Under the pieces are notes generated by a model. That model made no database searches and had not been told where the DNA came from. It saw nothing but the letters and a program-made list of their open reading frames with translations. From assembly GCA_012522445.1 (NCBI GenBank), contig JAAYKL010000099.1, positions 1-34,228 of the forward strand: a stretch of 34,228 bases of DNA, given 5' to 3'. The position numbers were made by a program, and so were the translations under genes. Each line of letters begins with the position of its first letter. The stretch's first letter is position 1. The DNA comes from Myxococcales bacterium (lineage in GTDB: Bacteria > Myxococcota_A > Polyangia > JAAYKL01). Shown one piece after another: positions 26,022-34,228 of this stretch.

Positions 26022-26911
26022 GCAGCGAACGAAGCAAAAACAAAGGCAGGGTCGCCCTGGGCAAGGGCCTCGAAGCCCTGATTCCCGGTGCCAAAACCAC
26101 CGCGTCGTCGCCGCCACCGCGCGACTACTTCCAGTGCCCCGTTGCCCGCATACAACCCGATCCCAACCAGCCGCGCCAAAACTTCAACAAGGCCGCCCTC
26201 GACGAGCTGGTCGCCTCCATTAAGGAACAAGGCATCATCCAGCCCCTCATCGTCAAAACCATCGCGGGCGACAAATACGAGCTCATTGCCGGAGAGCGGC
26301 GCTGGCGTGCGGCGCAACTCGCGGGCCTCAAAGAGGTCCCGGTGCTCATCAAAGACGTCACTGCGGCCCAGGCCTTTGAGATGGCCCTGGTCGAAAACAT
26401 CCAGCGCGAAGACCTCAACGCCATCGAAGAAGCCGAAGCCATTCGCCGCCTCCTCGAAGAACACCGCTACACCCAGGCCCAAATCGCCACGCGCATCGGC
26501 CGCGATCGCTCCACCGTGGCCAACAGCCTGCGCTTGCTCAACCTGCCCCTCGACGTCAAGCAAATGGTGCTCGATCGAAAGCTCACCGAGGGACACGCCC
26601 GCGCCGTACTTCAGGCAGGCACCGACGACCACATGCTGTCCCTGGCCAAAATGATCATCGCCAAGGGCTGGTCGGTGCGCGAAACCGAGCGACAAGCGCG
26701 CCTCATCTCCCAAGGCCCAGCCAAGGCCACCGCTGCCGCAGTCAAGGCGGTGCAACCCCCATCCCCGCAAGTCGCGGCCCTCACCGAAAAGCTCCAACGC
26801 GCCCTCGGCGCCCGGGTGGTCATCCACGACACCAAGGGCAAGGGACGCCTCGAGATCCACTACGCGAACTACGAAGAGCTCGACACCGTCATCGACAAAA
26901 TTTTGCGCTAA
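26018..26911 (+). CDS. parB: Chromosome partitioning protein ParB
   Basis: ATG 26018 gives 297 residues. The N-terminus (KGRVALGKGLEALIP) is the usual ParA-interacting peptide. The CTPase/clamp motifs GERRWRAAQLAG (92-103) and ENIQREDL (126-133) are intact, a helix-turn-helix (about 152-172) should read parS, and the C-terminal dimerisation domain ends the protein. ParB loads at parS, slides as a CTP clamp and stimulates ParA. The two genes form a complete partition pair. They are not beside gidA, gidB or dnaA in this window, unlike the common chromosomal arrangement. Confidence 0.95.
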   Translation: MSSERSKNKGRVALGKGLEALIPGAKTTASSPPPRDYFQCPVARIQPDPNQPRQNFNKAALDELVASIKEQGIIQPLIVKTIAGDKYELIAGERRWRAAQLAGLKEVPVLIKDVTAAQAFEMALVENIQREDLNAIEEAEAIRRLLEEHRYTQAQIATRIGRDRSTVANSLRLLNLPLDVKQMVLDRKLTEGHARAVLQAGTDDHMLSLAKMIIAKGWSVRETERQARLISQGPAKATAAAVKAVQPPSPQVAALTEKLQRALGARVVIHDTKGKGRLEIHYANYEELDTVIDKILR

Positions 26912-26931
26912 GGGGCTGTGCGCGTACGCGC

Positions 26932-28020
26932 TTAATCTTCGCGGCGCTCCGAGATGGCGAGCCCGGATTGCCCGACGCCTTCCACCAGGCATCGCGTGGC
27001 TTCCATGTCGGCATCCACCATCATGGTCACGAGCTCGGCAAACGAGGTGCGGGGCGTCCATCCCAGCGTCTCCCGGGCCAACGTGGCGTCGCCTTGCAGC
27101 ATCTCCACTTCGGCGGGGCGAAAATAACGCGGGTCCACCGCCACGCGCACCTGCCCTGTCTGCGCGCAGACGCCCTCTTCATCGAGGCCGCTGCCGCGCC
27201 ACTCAATGGGCATGCCCGCCGCCTGAAACGACGCCTCGCAGAACTCCCGCACCGATCGCGAGTCGCCGGTGGCGATGACGTAATCGCGCGGGACGTCTTG
27301 CTGCAGCATGCGCCACATGGCCTCGACATAATCGCCCGCAAAGCCCCAGTCGCGCCGCGCATCCAAATTGCCCAGGTACAAACGCTGTTGCAGCCCGTAC
27401 TTGATGTGGGCCACGGCGCGCGTGATTTTGCGCGTCACAAAGGTTTCGCCGCGCCGCGGGGACTCGTGGTTAAACAGGATGCCGTTCACCGCATACATGT
27501 CGTAGGACTCGCGGTAATTCACCGTCACATAGAAGGCATAGGCCTTGGCGCAGGCATAGGGAGAGCGCGGCCGGAAGGGCGTGGTCTCGCGCTGCGGGGT
27601 CTCCACCACTTGGCCGAAGAGCTCCGAAGAAGACGCCTGGTAAAAGCGCGTTTGCAACCCGTTGTCGCGGATGGCCTCCAGCAGGCGCACCGTTCCTAGG
27701 CCTGTGATCTCGCCGGTGTATTCGGGAATGGCGAAGCTCACCCCCACGTGGGACTGGGCCCCGAGGTTGTACACTTCATCGGGCTGCACCATGCGCAAAA
27801 TGCGGTTCAAGCTCGACGCGTCATTGAGGTCGCCGTAGTGCAGCGTGAAGCGGCGATTCTCCACGTGCGGGTCCTCGTAAATGGCGTCGACGCGCGTGGT
27901 GTTAAACGACGAAGAGCGGCGCTTGACCCCGTGCACTTCGTATCCCTTTTGCAGCAAAAATTCGGCGAGATAAGAGCCGTCTTGTCCGGTGACACCCGTA
28001 ATCAACGCAGTGCGCGACAT
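26932..28020 (-). CDS. gmd: GDP-mannose 4,6-dehydratase
   Basis: ATG 28020 gives 362 residues. The NADP-binding GVTGQDG (9-15) is followed by [43 protein letters not shown], the catalytic YACAKAYA and [17 protein letters not shown]. This is a standard Gmd. It converts GDP-mannose to GDP-4-keto-6-deoxymannose, the precursor of GDP-fucose, GDP-rhamnose or GDP-perosamine for surface polysaccharide. No partner reductase or transferase adjoins it. It follows the VanW gene by 48 bases on the same strand, so the two may be co-transcribed. It converges on parB with a 20-base gap holding the dyad GCGCGTACGCGC. Confidence 0.95.
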   Translation of the reverse strand: MSRTALITGVTGQDGSYLAEFLLQKGYEVHGVKRRSSSFNTTRVDAIYEDPHVENRRFTLHYGDLNDASSLNRILRMVQPDEVYNLGAQSHVGVSFAIPEYTGEITGLGTVRLLEAIRDNGLQTRFYQASSSELFGQVVETPQRETTPFRPRSPYACAKAYAFYVTVNYRESYDMYAVNGILFNHESPRRGETFVTRKITRAVAHIKYGLQQRLYLGNLDARRDWGFAGDYVEAMWRMLQQDVPRDYVIATGDSRSVREFCEASFQAAGMPIEWRGSGLDEEGVCAQTGQVRVAVDPRYFRPAEVEMLQGDATLARETLGWTPRTSFAELVTMMVDADMEATRCLVEGVGQSGLAISERRED

Positions 28021-28068
28021 CTTGCGTCCTCCTCATGGCGGGCTGGTTGTGACACCCGCAAGTCCTGG

Positions 28069-29592
28069 TTAGTCCGTGACATTTTCGTACCAGATGCCGG
28101 GCCCTTGCACCATACGCAATCCGGCAGAGGCGCGATATGGCCTGTGCGTATCGGCCTTGGGCCACTTCGATTTGTCCGCCTGTTTGCGCAGCTCCGCCGG
28201 GTCGCCGGTGCCGCGGTGCACAAACTGCACCGTGGGCGGGTACTTGTCGATGTGCGAAAAGCGATACCCCACCTTGTCGCGCTCGATGATTTTGTACTGC
28301 TGCACCACGTAGCCCGGCACGCCGAGCTGGGTGATCACCTCGGTACCCTTGGGCAAGTCCGCGTTGGGAATGACGCGCACCGGGAAGGGCGACGTGCCCA
28401 CCACCTTGCGGAGCATCGTCACGGTGTAGGGGCGCTCCGGGGCCCGAATCTCCGCGCGCACCACGCCATCGGCCACCACAAAATGCAACACCACCGGATA
28501 CGCAAAGGGGTTGCGGATTTTCAAATCCAGCGCGGGATAGTCCACCGTGGCGTCCAGCCCGAGCTTGATGTACGAACTGGGGCGCGAATGCGTCTTGCGC
28601 TCCTCGATGATCAATCCGGTAAAAAAAGATGCCGCGTACAGCGTGGAGGCGATTTGGCACGCGCCGCCGCCCATCCCCTCGACAATGGCCCCGCCAGCGA
28701 TCACCGGGGCATAGCGAAACCCCCGGGCCTCCGTGCGGTCGCCCACCACCCCGTTGTAGGAGAGCACCTCGCCGGGCAAGATAATCTCGCCGTCCAGCTT
28801 CGATGCCGCCAAGATCAAATTGTGGGTGCGATCGGCGTCCTTCTTCATCCGCGAGTGCGGCGTTTCGTAAAACCCCGCCACCGCATCGGCGCGAATGCCC
28901 GACAGCGCCGCCAGGGTGACCTCGGGCACCAGCGGGACCAACGCGATCTCCACCTCGCTCTGCCCGGCGCGCAACGCGGCATCCAGGCGCCGCAGCGATT
29001 CGTACACATCGAGCGAACGGCCCGGCACCTCGGCGTCGATTTTGCCGTCTTGAAAATTGAAGCGCGCGTTGGTCGATTTGACGTCGAGCATCTCCTTGAG
29101 CACCACCAGGGCTTCCACCGCGGCATCGGAGCGCAGACCGATGGGCATGGGGATGTCCACCACACCGCGTGGGCGCGCACGGCGACGATTGTACCGCGCG
29201 GCCGATGAGTTAACGGTGCGCAGCTCGCCCAGCAACTCGGAGAGCGAGCGCATATCGACCTCGGCCCCCAGGGCGCCCCAGGTGGTCCGGTGCGCAAAGT
29301 CACCGCTCTTCAGGGTAACGGACTGCTGCATCAAGCGCCGGGCTTCGTGCATCAAGGCCGCCGATGTGTCGCCGTCGCCGTCGGCCGCCACGCCCCCCAC
29401 CCGAATGTCGGTAACGGGCTGCGCGTCGCGGCTGCGCGGGTCTAGCAAAATGAACGCGCTCAGCGCCCCCAACAGCACCAGCAACACGAGCAGCGCCGCG
29501 TCCCGCGCCAAGGGCCACCACGGTCGCGCGCGATACCGCCGCACAGGCGCCTGCACATACTGGAGGATTTTTTGAAACCGGTGAAACATCAT
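28069..29592 (-). CDS. VanW family protein, membrane-anchored
   Basis: I chose ATG 29592 (507 residues); ATG 29589 and GTG 29613 are alternatives. A short basic cytoplasmic tail leads to one membrane helix (about 31-50), so most of the protein is extracytoplasmic. Residues about 60-240 resemble the peptidoglycan-binding-like repeats often found before VanW. The VanW domain is at about 241-375, with FNLILAAS-like THNLILAASKLDGEIILPGEVLSYN in register and GGGACQIASTLY (308-319). The last 130 residues are unassigned. VanW is named from vancomycin-resistance clusters but its biochemical role is not established; an envelope function is likely. Confidence 0.85.
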   Translation of the reverse strand: MMFHRFQKILQYVQAPVRRYRARPWWPLARDAALLVLLVLLGALSAFILLDPRSRDAQPVTDIRVGGVAADGDGDTSAALMHEARRLMQQSVTLKSGDFAHRTTWGALGAEVDMRSLSELLGELRTVNSSAARYNRRRARPRGVVDIPMPIGLRSDAAVEALVVLKEMLDVKSTNARFNFQDGKIDAEVPGRSLDVYESLRRLDAALRAGQSEVEIALVPLVPEVTLAALSGIRADAVAGFYETPHSRMKKDADRTHNLILAASKLDGEIILPGEVLSYNGVVGDRTEARGFRYAPVIAGGAIVEGMGGGACQIASTLYAASFFTGLIIEERKTHSRPSSYIKLGLDATVDYPALDLKIRNPFAYPVVLHFVVADGVVRAEIRAPERPYTVTMLRKVVGTSPFPVRVIPNADLPKGTEVITQLGVPGYVVQQYKIIERDKVGYRFSHIDKYPPTVQFVHRGTGDPAELRKQADKSKWPKADTHRPYRASAGLRMVQGPGIWYENVTD

Positions 29593-29654
29593 ATGCCGCC
29601 TGCTCTGTATCACAAAGGCTTGCGCATTCCAGCCAGGTTTCTTAGGTATATCCC

Positions 29655-29945
29655 ATGTTCAAACCGACCGCCAAACGCGCCGCCACCTTGTTGCTGGGGC
29701 TCTGCCTCGCCCTCACCCTGCCCTTCTGCAGCGACGCCTGCAGCGAAAAAACCGCCGAAAGCACCAGCGCTCCTCCCGCGGGACAAACCGTGCGCTGCCC
29801 GGTGTGCGATCTCGAATTCGACGCGGCCAAAGCGCGGGCGCAAGCCACCCACGACGGCATCACCTACTACTTTTTGCTCGAAGATCACCAGCAGGCGTTT
29901 GTGGCCAACCCCCATGCGTTTCTGGAGTCGGCCGACGCAAAATGA
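29655..29945 (+). CDS. Small exported YHS-like protein
   Basis: ATG 29655 gives 96 residues with an N-terminal hydrophobic signal (about 10-24) and Cys25 in a PFC context that could be a lipobox-like site. The mature part has CPVCDLEFD (Cys48, Cys51), then ATHDGITYYFLLEDHQQAFVANPHAFL, the pattern of a YHS domain, which in many proteins binds copper or other metals. The third Cys usual after the YYF strand is missing (ED-H follows). A metal-handling role outside the cytoplasm is inference. It is divergent from the VanW gene and convergent with the glycosidase gene. Confidence 0.65.
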   Translation: MFKPTAKRAATLLLGLCLALTLPFCSDACSEKTAESTSAPPAGQTVRCPVCDLEFDAAKARAQATHDGITYYFLLEDHQQAFVANPHAFLESADAK

Positions 29946-29955
29946 GGAGATCGGG

Positions 29956-32900
29956 CTAGGCCCCTTTGGCGCGCAAAGCGTCGAGCACGGCGAAGATCAT
30001 GCCCGGTCGCAGATAACGCCCCGCCGTGTACTTAATGGCGGTGCCGAGCACCAGGTCGTACAGGGCGTTCACATCGACACCATACTTTTGGCAAGGCTGG
30101 CGCACCAGGGCGGCAAAGGCGTCGCGCTCGTTGGGGGTCTTGGGAGAGACGCGCAAGTCGGGCAGCAGCACCTTGGCCGCTACCAGCGCCGACAACAGGG
30201 CCTCGGCGTGCTCCGAAGAGGCGACCTCAGCGGCCACCACGTCTGTCGCTGTTACCGGGCACGAGCCGTTGAACCCCTCGGGCGCCGCAAAGGGAATGCG
30301 GGTCTCGGTATACAGGTTGTGGTAGGTGAGCAGCAACAATTCGCGCGTTTCGGCGTACATCTCCTGCTGCACCATGGCGGTCATGACGGAGTAGTTGACG
30401 CCCGTCCACACATCGTGCGCCTGAAAGTTGTCGGCCGACAGCGGCATGCCGTCGAACTTGACGAGATTGGCCGCACCGATGCGCGGGCTGTTGGCGCGAT
30501 AATTGACCGCAAACACTTTTTGCAAGGCGCTCTTTTTGCGCTCGCTGGACAAAATGGTGGGCAGGCCCAGCATCGACAAATAGGTGTCGGCCAGGAGCTG
30601 GTCCGCGAAAATATCGTCGCTGTCCAACTGGCGTTTGGCCTGGAAGCCGCTGCCCCACATCGCCCCGCCCAACTGCGCGAGTTGTTCTTTTTTGGCCGCG
30701 CGGTTTTCGGCGTGCATGCGGCCATTGTCCTCGGGGACATTGAGCCAGTCGTTGACGGCCTCCAGCATGGCGTCAGCGCTGTCGCCCGAAGCGGTGAGCC
30801 CCAAGTCGGCCAGCAACTTCGGCAGCGCGTCTTCGGCGTTGGGCGCCAAGTCAGCCCGCGTGATGGGGGTGACATAAAAGCGGTAGTAGCCCTCCTTCTC
30901 GTCGTAGAGGCTCTTGTGGATGACCTCCGCAGCGGCCGTGGCCTGCGCTTCGGCATCTTCGGCGCCGGCCTTGCCCAGCTCGCGCAAAATCGCTGCGTAG
31001 GCCCGCAACCCCGCCACCCACAACGTGCCGCAGTACACAGAGATGCCGTGGGAGGACAGGTTGTCGAAGGTGTCGTCGGTGCCCCGGGTCAAGGGCAAGA
31101 GCTGCCCGGGTTCGATCAGGGATGAGAGATAGCGGATGCTCTCGCTCACGGCTTCGAAGCAGTCTTCGAGCACCGCCCGATCGCCCGTGGTGCGGAAGTG
31201 ACGCCAAACCATGAGCACAAACTTGGGGGCCAAGTCCTTCCACTCTTTGACGTTGTGCCAATCGTAGGCGTCGGGCAGCGGTTCGAAGGGCGTCCCCAAG
31301 TCGTGAATCACGGCGCCGCGCACCGCCCGGGGGCCCGCAAACTTTTCGTCGCGCAGATCGGCAAAGGCGCGCTCGACATACACGTGGTAGCGACGCCAGG
31401 TGGGATCATCGGCCAGCACCGCCTTGCCAAAGTCGCGCATCACCATGCCATCCAGTCGGGGCAGGAGGCGCAAGAGCCCAAAGGAGCCGTAGAAGTACAC
31501 ATCAAGCGAATTGAAAAACGGGTAGTCCACACACTCGCGCATGAGAAAGCGGTCGTCCGTGTCCCACACCGTGGCCTCGGGAATGAACGAGAGGGTGTTG
31601 GTGGCCAGCGTGGCCATGCGCAGTTGCTCTTCGGCGTCGGCGCTCAAGCGACCCAGGTCGGTGTCGGCCAAAATATGCGCCTGGGATTGCAGCACCGCCT
31701 TGCGGATGGCCGCCTCGTCGGAGGCCGCAAAAGTCAGCATCTCCTCCAGCCGTTGCTCGGGGGCGCCAAAGAACGACGTGTATTTCTTTTGCGTGCCATA
31801 CAGCGGCACATCGGCAAAATCGAGCACCGTGGCAAAGACAACTTCGCGCGTCTCGCCTGGGCGCAACTGCACCGTCACGCAAACAGCGCCGCTCATGGGC
31901 TCCCGGCCGGTTTGCTTCTTCTTGCTCACCACCAAGTGCAGCCCCGCGGTGCCCTGCACCCCAGAGAGGAGCTCTTTCTCCTGACAGGTGTAGTAATCCG
32001 GCAGGCACATGACACTCATGTCGCTGCCCGGTGTATCGATGACCCCAAAGGCCATGCGGCCGTTCATGTCGCCCGCGCACGCCCCGGAGTCTTGCGAAAA
32101 CGCCACCCCGCGAAACACGCCATTGGACAACGGCAACGCCAAGGTGTCCCCGGTCTGCCCATTGGCGGTACGCTGCAAGAGGAACGAGGCGTCTTGCACA
32201 CCGGGACGCTCTTTCAAGACCTGAAACCCGCACATGTTTTCTTGCGTTTGCACCAGGGTGACTTCGCGCACCGCATCGGTGGGATTGTGCAGCTCAAAGA
32301 CGGTGTACCAGGCGGGCAGGCTGCAGAGTTTTTCGTCGCCCGCAACGATGGGCGAGTAATTGGCGCGGCGTAGGCGAACACCGGACTGATCGTTGTACGC
32401 GGTTTGCGCCACGGGAAAGAGCGCCGAATACGTCATTTTTCCGCAGGGATAAGACGGCACGCCCGCGATGCTCGGCTCGTGCCAATCGCCGGTGAGGTTG
32501 CGCCAGGCGTCGGGGCGCTGCGCCAAAATGCCCTGAAAGAAGTCGAGCAGAAATGCCCGGTGAAAGGTCGCGCTGTCCGCTTCGGTTTCGAGCCGCTGGG
32601 TCAACGGAGACAACACCGTGCGCCACCGCTCAATGCGCGCCTTGTTGTCGCGCCACAGGGAGTCGCTCGCGATGGCCTCTTGCACGCGCTGCAGCAGCGC
32701 CGCGTCGTCCATGTCGGCCGTAAAAAGCGGTTTCTCGTCGGCGTCGACCAGCGGAAAGAGCCCGTTGAGTTCGTGAAAGGCCGATCCGTTGACCAGGTGA
32801 ATTTTGTCGTCGTCAGCCCGGCGCTCGCGGTAGCAAAAATTGGCCATGCGCACCGGCGCACCGTCTCCGGCGTGGACGTACAAGCCCGGCACAAAATGAA

Positions 32901-33096
32901 GCGCCGGCGTTGTTCCGGCGGGGGTAATGGTAACAGCGCTACCGATGCCGCCCACGGCCATTCCCGTCACCTCTGGGGTGGTGGGAAGGGGGATGTACCA
33001 GCCCTGATGAAACGGCAAGGCGACCGCTGGGGTCATGAGTTTGTCCACCGCATCTGACAATGTTGTTTTGTCCTGCAACTGCCAAAAAGAAGACAT
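29956..33096 (-). CDS. GH116-type glycosidase (GBA2-like, bacterial)
   Basis: I chose ATG 33096 (GAGGAG upstream), giving 1046 residues without signal peptide. The N-terminal part starts with VGGIGSAV, as in the GBA2/GH116 N-terminal domain, and includes ELHNPTDAVREVTL. The catalytic (alpha/alpha)6 domain has RECVDYPFFNSLDVYFYGSF (520-539), HDLG (598-601), EWKDLAPKFVLMVWRHF, GTDDTFDNLSSHGISVYCGTLW (672-693), FADQLLADTYL and a late VWTGVNYSVMTAM. Glu521 and Asp674 match the nucleophile and acid/base pair of the family, spaced 153 apart. GH116 enzymes hydrolyse beta-glucosides, including glucosylceramide and beta-xylosides; the substrate here is unknown. It probably acts in the cytoplasm. A 176-base leader separates it from the lipoprotein gene upstream. 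Confidence 0.8.
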   Translation of the reverse strand: MSSFWQLQDKTTLSDAVDKLMTPAVALPFHQGWYIPLPTTPEVTGMAVGGIGSAVTITPAGTTPALHFVPGLYVHAGDGAPVRMANFCYRERRADDDKIHLVNGSAFHELNGLFPLVDADEKPLFTADMDDAALLQRVQEAIASDSLWRDNKARIERWRTVLSPLTQRLETEADSATFHRAFLLDFFQGILAQRPDAWRNLTGDWHEPSIAGVPSYPCGKMTYSALFPVAQTAYNDQSGVRLRRANYSPIVAGDEKLCSLPAWYTVFELHNPTDAVREVTLVQTQENMCGFQVLKERPGVQDASFLLQRTANGQTGDTLALPLSNGVFRGVAFSQDSGACAGDMNGRMAFGVIDTPGSDMSVMCLPDYYTCQEKELLSGVQGTAGLHLVVSKKKQTGREPMSGAVCVTVQLRPGETREVVFATVLDFADVPLYGTQKKYTSFFGAPEQRLEEMLTFAASDEAAIRKAVLQSQAHILADTDLGRLSADAEEQLRMATLATNTLSFIPEATVWDTDDRFLMRECVDYPFFNSLDVYFYGSFGLLRLLPRLDGMVMRDFGKAVLADDPTWRRYHVYVERAFADLRDEKFAGPRAVRGAVIHDLGTPFEPLPDAYDWHNVKEWKDLAPKFVLMVWRHFRTTGDRAVLEDCFEAVSESIRYLSSLIEPGQLLPLTRGTDDTFDNLSSHGISVYCGTLWVAGLRAYAAILRELGKAGAEDAEAQATAAAEVIHKSLYDEKEGYYRFYVTPITRADLAPNAEDALPKLLADLGLTASGDSADAMLEAVNDWLNVPEDNGRMHAENRAAKKEQLAQLGGAMWGSGFQAKRQLDSDDIFADQLLADTYLSMLGLPTILSSERKKSALQKVFAVNYRANSPRIGAANLVKFDGMPLSADNFQAHDVWTGVNYSVMTAMVQQEMYAETRELLLLTYHNLYTETRIPFAAPEGFNGSCPVTATDVVAAEVASSEHAEALLSALVAAKVLLPDLRVSPKTPNERDAFAALVRQPCQKYGVDVNALYDLVLGTAIKYTAGRYLRPGMIFAVLDALRAKGA

Positions 33097-33272
33097 ATTC
33101 ACTCCTCGTGCAAAGGCGCTTTGTGCGCGAACGTCAATGTAGCCCAAGAGATCGCAAAGCGACACCGCAAAGACGATGCCTCCATTGCGATTCAGCATCT
33201 ATCGAACCGCAGAACCATAAGGGGTTATCAGATGGGGGGGCAGGTTACCAAGGCAATTCTAACGCAGGGTGA

Positions 33273-34187
33273 TTACAGGCAAGCCGGGCCCTCACCAACG
33301 CATTCGCCGACAGTGTTGCAACCGGCCGTGCAGTAGATGCAGTAGTGGTAGGCATCGAGCAGCACCGCGCCGTCAGCATGGGTTGCTTTGCACGCATCGG
33401 TGCAAGCGGCCCGCTCGGCACTGGGACCGCTGTAACAGGGCGCGAGGCACTTCTCCAAATTGTTGCAGTCAGCGCTGGCTATGCAGGCATTTGCTTCGCT
33501 CTTGCACTCGGCGCCTATGGCGCAACCCCAGCATCCCGGGCTGCCATCGGGCTCATCACCGTAGCACTTGGTTTTGTAAGGCTGGACGCACCCCCCCGGA
33601 GTCAATGTACAATCTTTATCACCGGCGGCGGCCCAGCAGTCCGTGGCACAAGCAGAGCAGTAAATGCACCGGTAATAGGCTTCGAACGGGCGCAATCCTG
33701 CGGCGTTGCTGGTCTTGCAGTCATTGAAGCAAGTTTGCCATGCGTCGCCAGAGAGATCGTTGCAGGTCGCTTGGCAGGCATCTATGTCGCGGCAAGCCGC
33801 ATTGGCTTCGCACGCCGCAGCATCGGCTTGACACAAAGTTCTCGTGGCGATGCCGTAACAACCCGAGCCGTCGCCCTCCGTGCCGCCTTTCTCGTGGTCG
33901 TAGCACTTGCCCCTCATAGGATAAACACCTTGAGATACTGGGGGAATGAGGCGATCGCTGGTGTCGAAAACTGATCCGCCGTCGTCGGTGGGCTTGGTGG
34001 GTTGGGTGGGCTTGCTGGGCGACGTCTCCGTATCAAGAGGTGCCGAAGTGTCGTTCACCATGTTGTAGTCGTCTAGCATTACCGACTCCCCACCAGAATC
34101 GCCATCTCCACCACAAGCCACGATAATCCCCGCGCTCCCGGCGAAAAGTACCCAAATTGCCAACATCGAAATAGTTGTTCGGTTCAT
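33273..34187 (-). CDS. Cysteine-rich lipoprotein with duplicated Cys module
   Basis: ATG 34187 is preceded by GGAGGGGAG. The 304-residue product has a lipoprotein signal ending in VAC (Cys25), then a Thr/Pro/Ser linker (about 45-68). It contains 31 cysteines. Two copies of one module are present (119-184 and 228-296) with identical spacing C-x6-C-x5-C-x5-C-x3-C-x10-C-x3-C-x16-C-x2-C over the first nine Cys. Each module contains a (Y/H)(R/Y)C-IYC stretch, preceded by the matching DAY or EAY. All Cys beyond the lipobox number 30, even, which fits extensive disulfide bonding outside the cytoplasm. I do not recognise the family; similar Cys-rich lipoproteins are frequent in Myxococcota-like bacteria. 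Function unknown. Confidence 0.75.
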   Translation of the reverse strand: MNRTTISMLAIWVLFAGSAGIIVACGGDGDSGGESVMLDDYNMVNDTSAPLDTETSPSKPTQPTKPTDDGGSVFDTSDRLIPPVSQGVYPMRGKCYDHEKGGTEGDGSGCYGIATRTLCQADAAACEANAACRDIDACQATCNDLSGDAWQTCFNDCKTSNAAGLRPFEAYYRCIYCSACATDCWAAAGDKDCTLTPGGCVQPYKTKCYGDEPDGSPGCWGCAIGAECKSEANACIASADCNNLEKCLAPCYSGPSAERAACTDACKATHADGAVLLDAYHYCIYCTAGCNTVGECVGEGPACL

Positions 34188-34228
34188 GCCCGCTCCCCTC
34201 CTGTTGAGAACCCACGCGCGTTGCGCTC

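Noticed and set aside
26920..26931. GCGCGTACGCGC dyad as a bidirectional terminator between parB and gmd
   Set aside because: No T-run on either side; too short to call.
29946..31125. Long plus-strand frame after the YHS-like gene
   Set aside because: Antisense shadow of the glycosidase gene.

Overview
The window is GC-rich, densely coded chromosomal DNA from a Gram-negative bacterium. It most resembles Myxococcota, Bradymonadota or another former Deltaproteobacteria lineage. Pointers are a Ser/Thr kinase with a PEGA-like tail, a giant pseudokinase-TPR protein, several lipoproteins with acidic or Thr/Pro-rich linkers (one very cysteine-rich), and the block tilS-ftsH-folP-cdaA-cdaR. This placement is inference from gene content; there is no rRNA or other marker in the window.

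Layout. At 1-333 is the C-terminal end of an Rpn/PD-(D/E)XK nuclease-transposase-like gene cut by the window edge, followed by a non-coding stretch with an 18-bp perfect palindrome and a phased direct repeat. At 650-1807 (-) is a lipoprotein with two C2-like domains. At 2091-7397 (+) is a 1768-residue pseudokinase-TPR protein. At 7439-8818 (-) are an unrecognised protein and a YbhB/PEBP-type lipoprotein. A family 4-like glycosyltransferase follows (+), then a cation diffusion facilitator and an exported beta-barrel-like protein (-).

The run 12200-16301 (+) holds an M23 peptidase with a transglycosylase-like N-terminus, mutL (broken by one missing base near 13867) and miaA. They are tightly packed and probably co-transcribed. 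Convergent to it, 23890 down to 16305 (-), lies tilS, ftsH, folP, cdaA, cdaR and a PEGA-tailed Ser/Thr kinase. The last four overlap or nearly overlap, so c-di-AMP synthesis, its membrane regulator and the kinase are probably co-expressed. The kinase sits where glmM is often found.

From 24010 the window has a degenerate GGDEF-like protein (+), a tRNA-Val/tRNA-Asp pair (-) with a good promoter and a strong terminator, parA-parB (+), gmd and a VanW-family protein (-), a small YHS-like lipoprotein (+), a GH116-type glycosidase (-) and a 31-cysteine lipoprotein with a duplicated Cys module (-).

I found no CRISPR array, prophage, intact insertion sequence, recognisable defence island or parS site. 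The best leads for follow-up are the mutL frameshift, the kinase in the c-di-AMP operon, the pseudokinase-TPR giant with its C-terminal domain, the Glu-to-Gln change in the transglycosylase-like domain, and the 31-cysteine lipoprotein.
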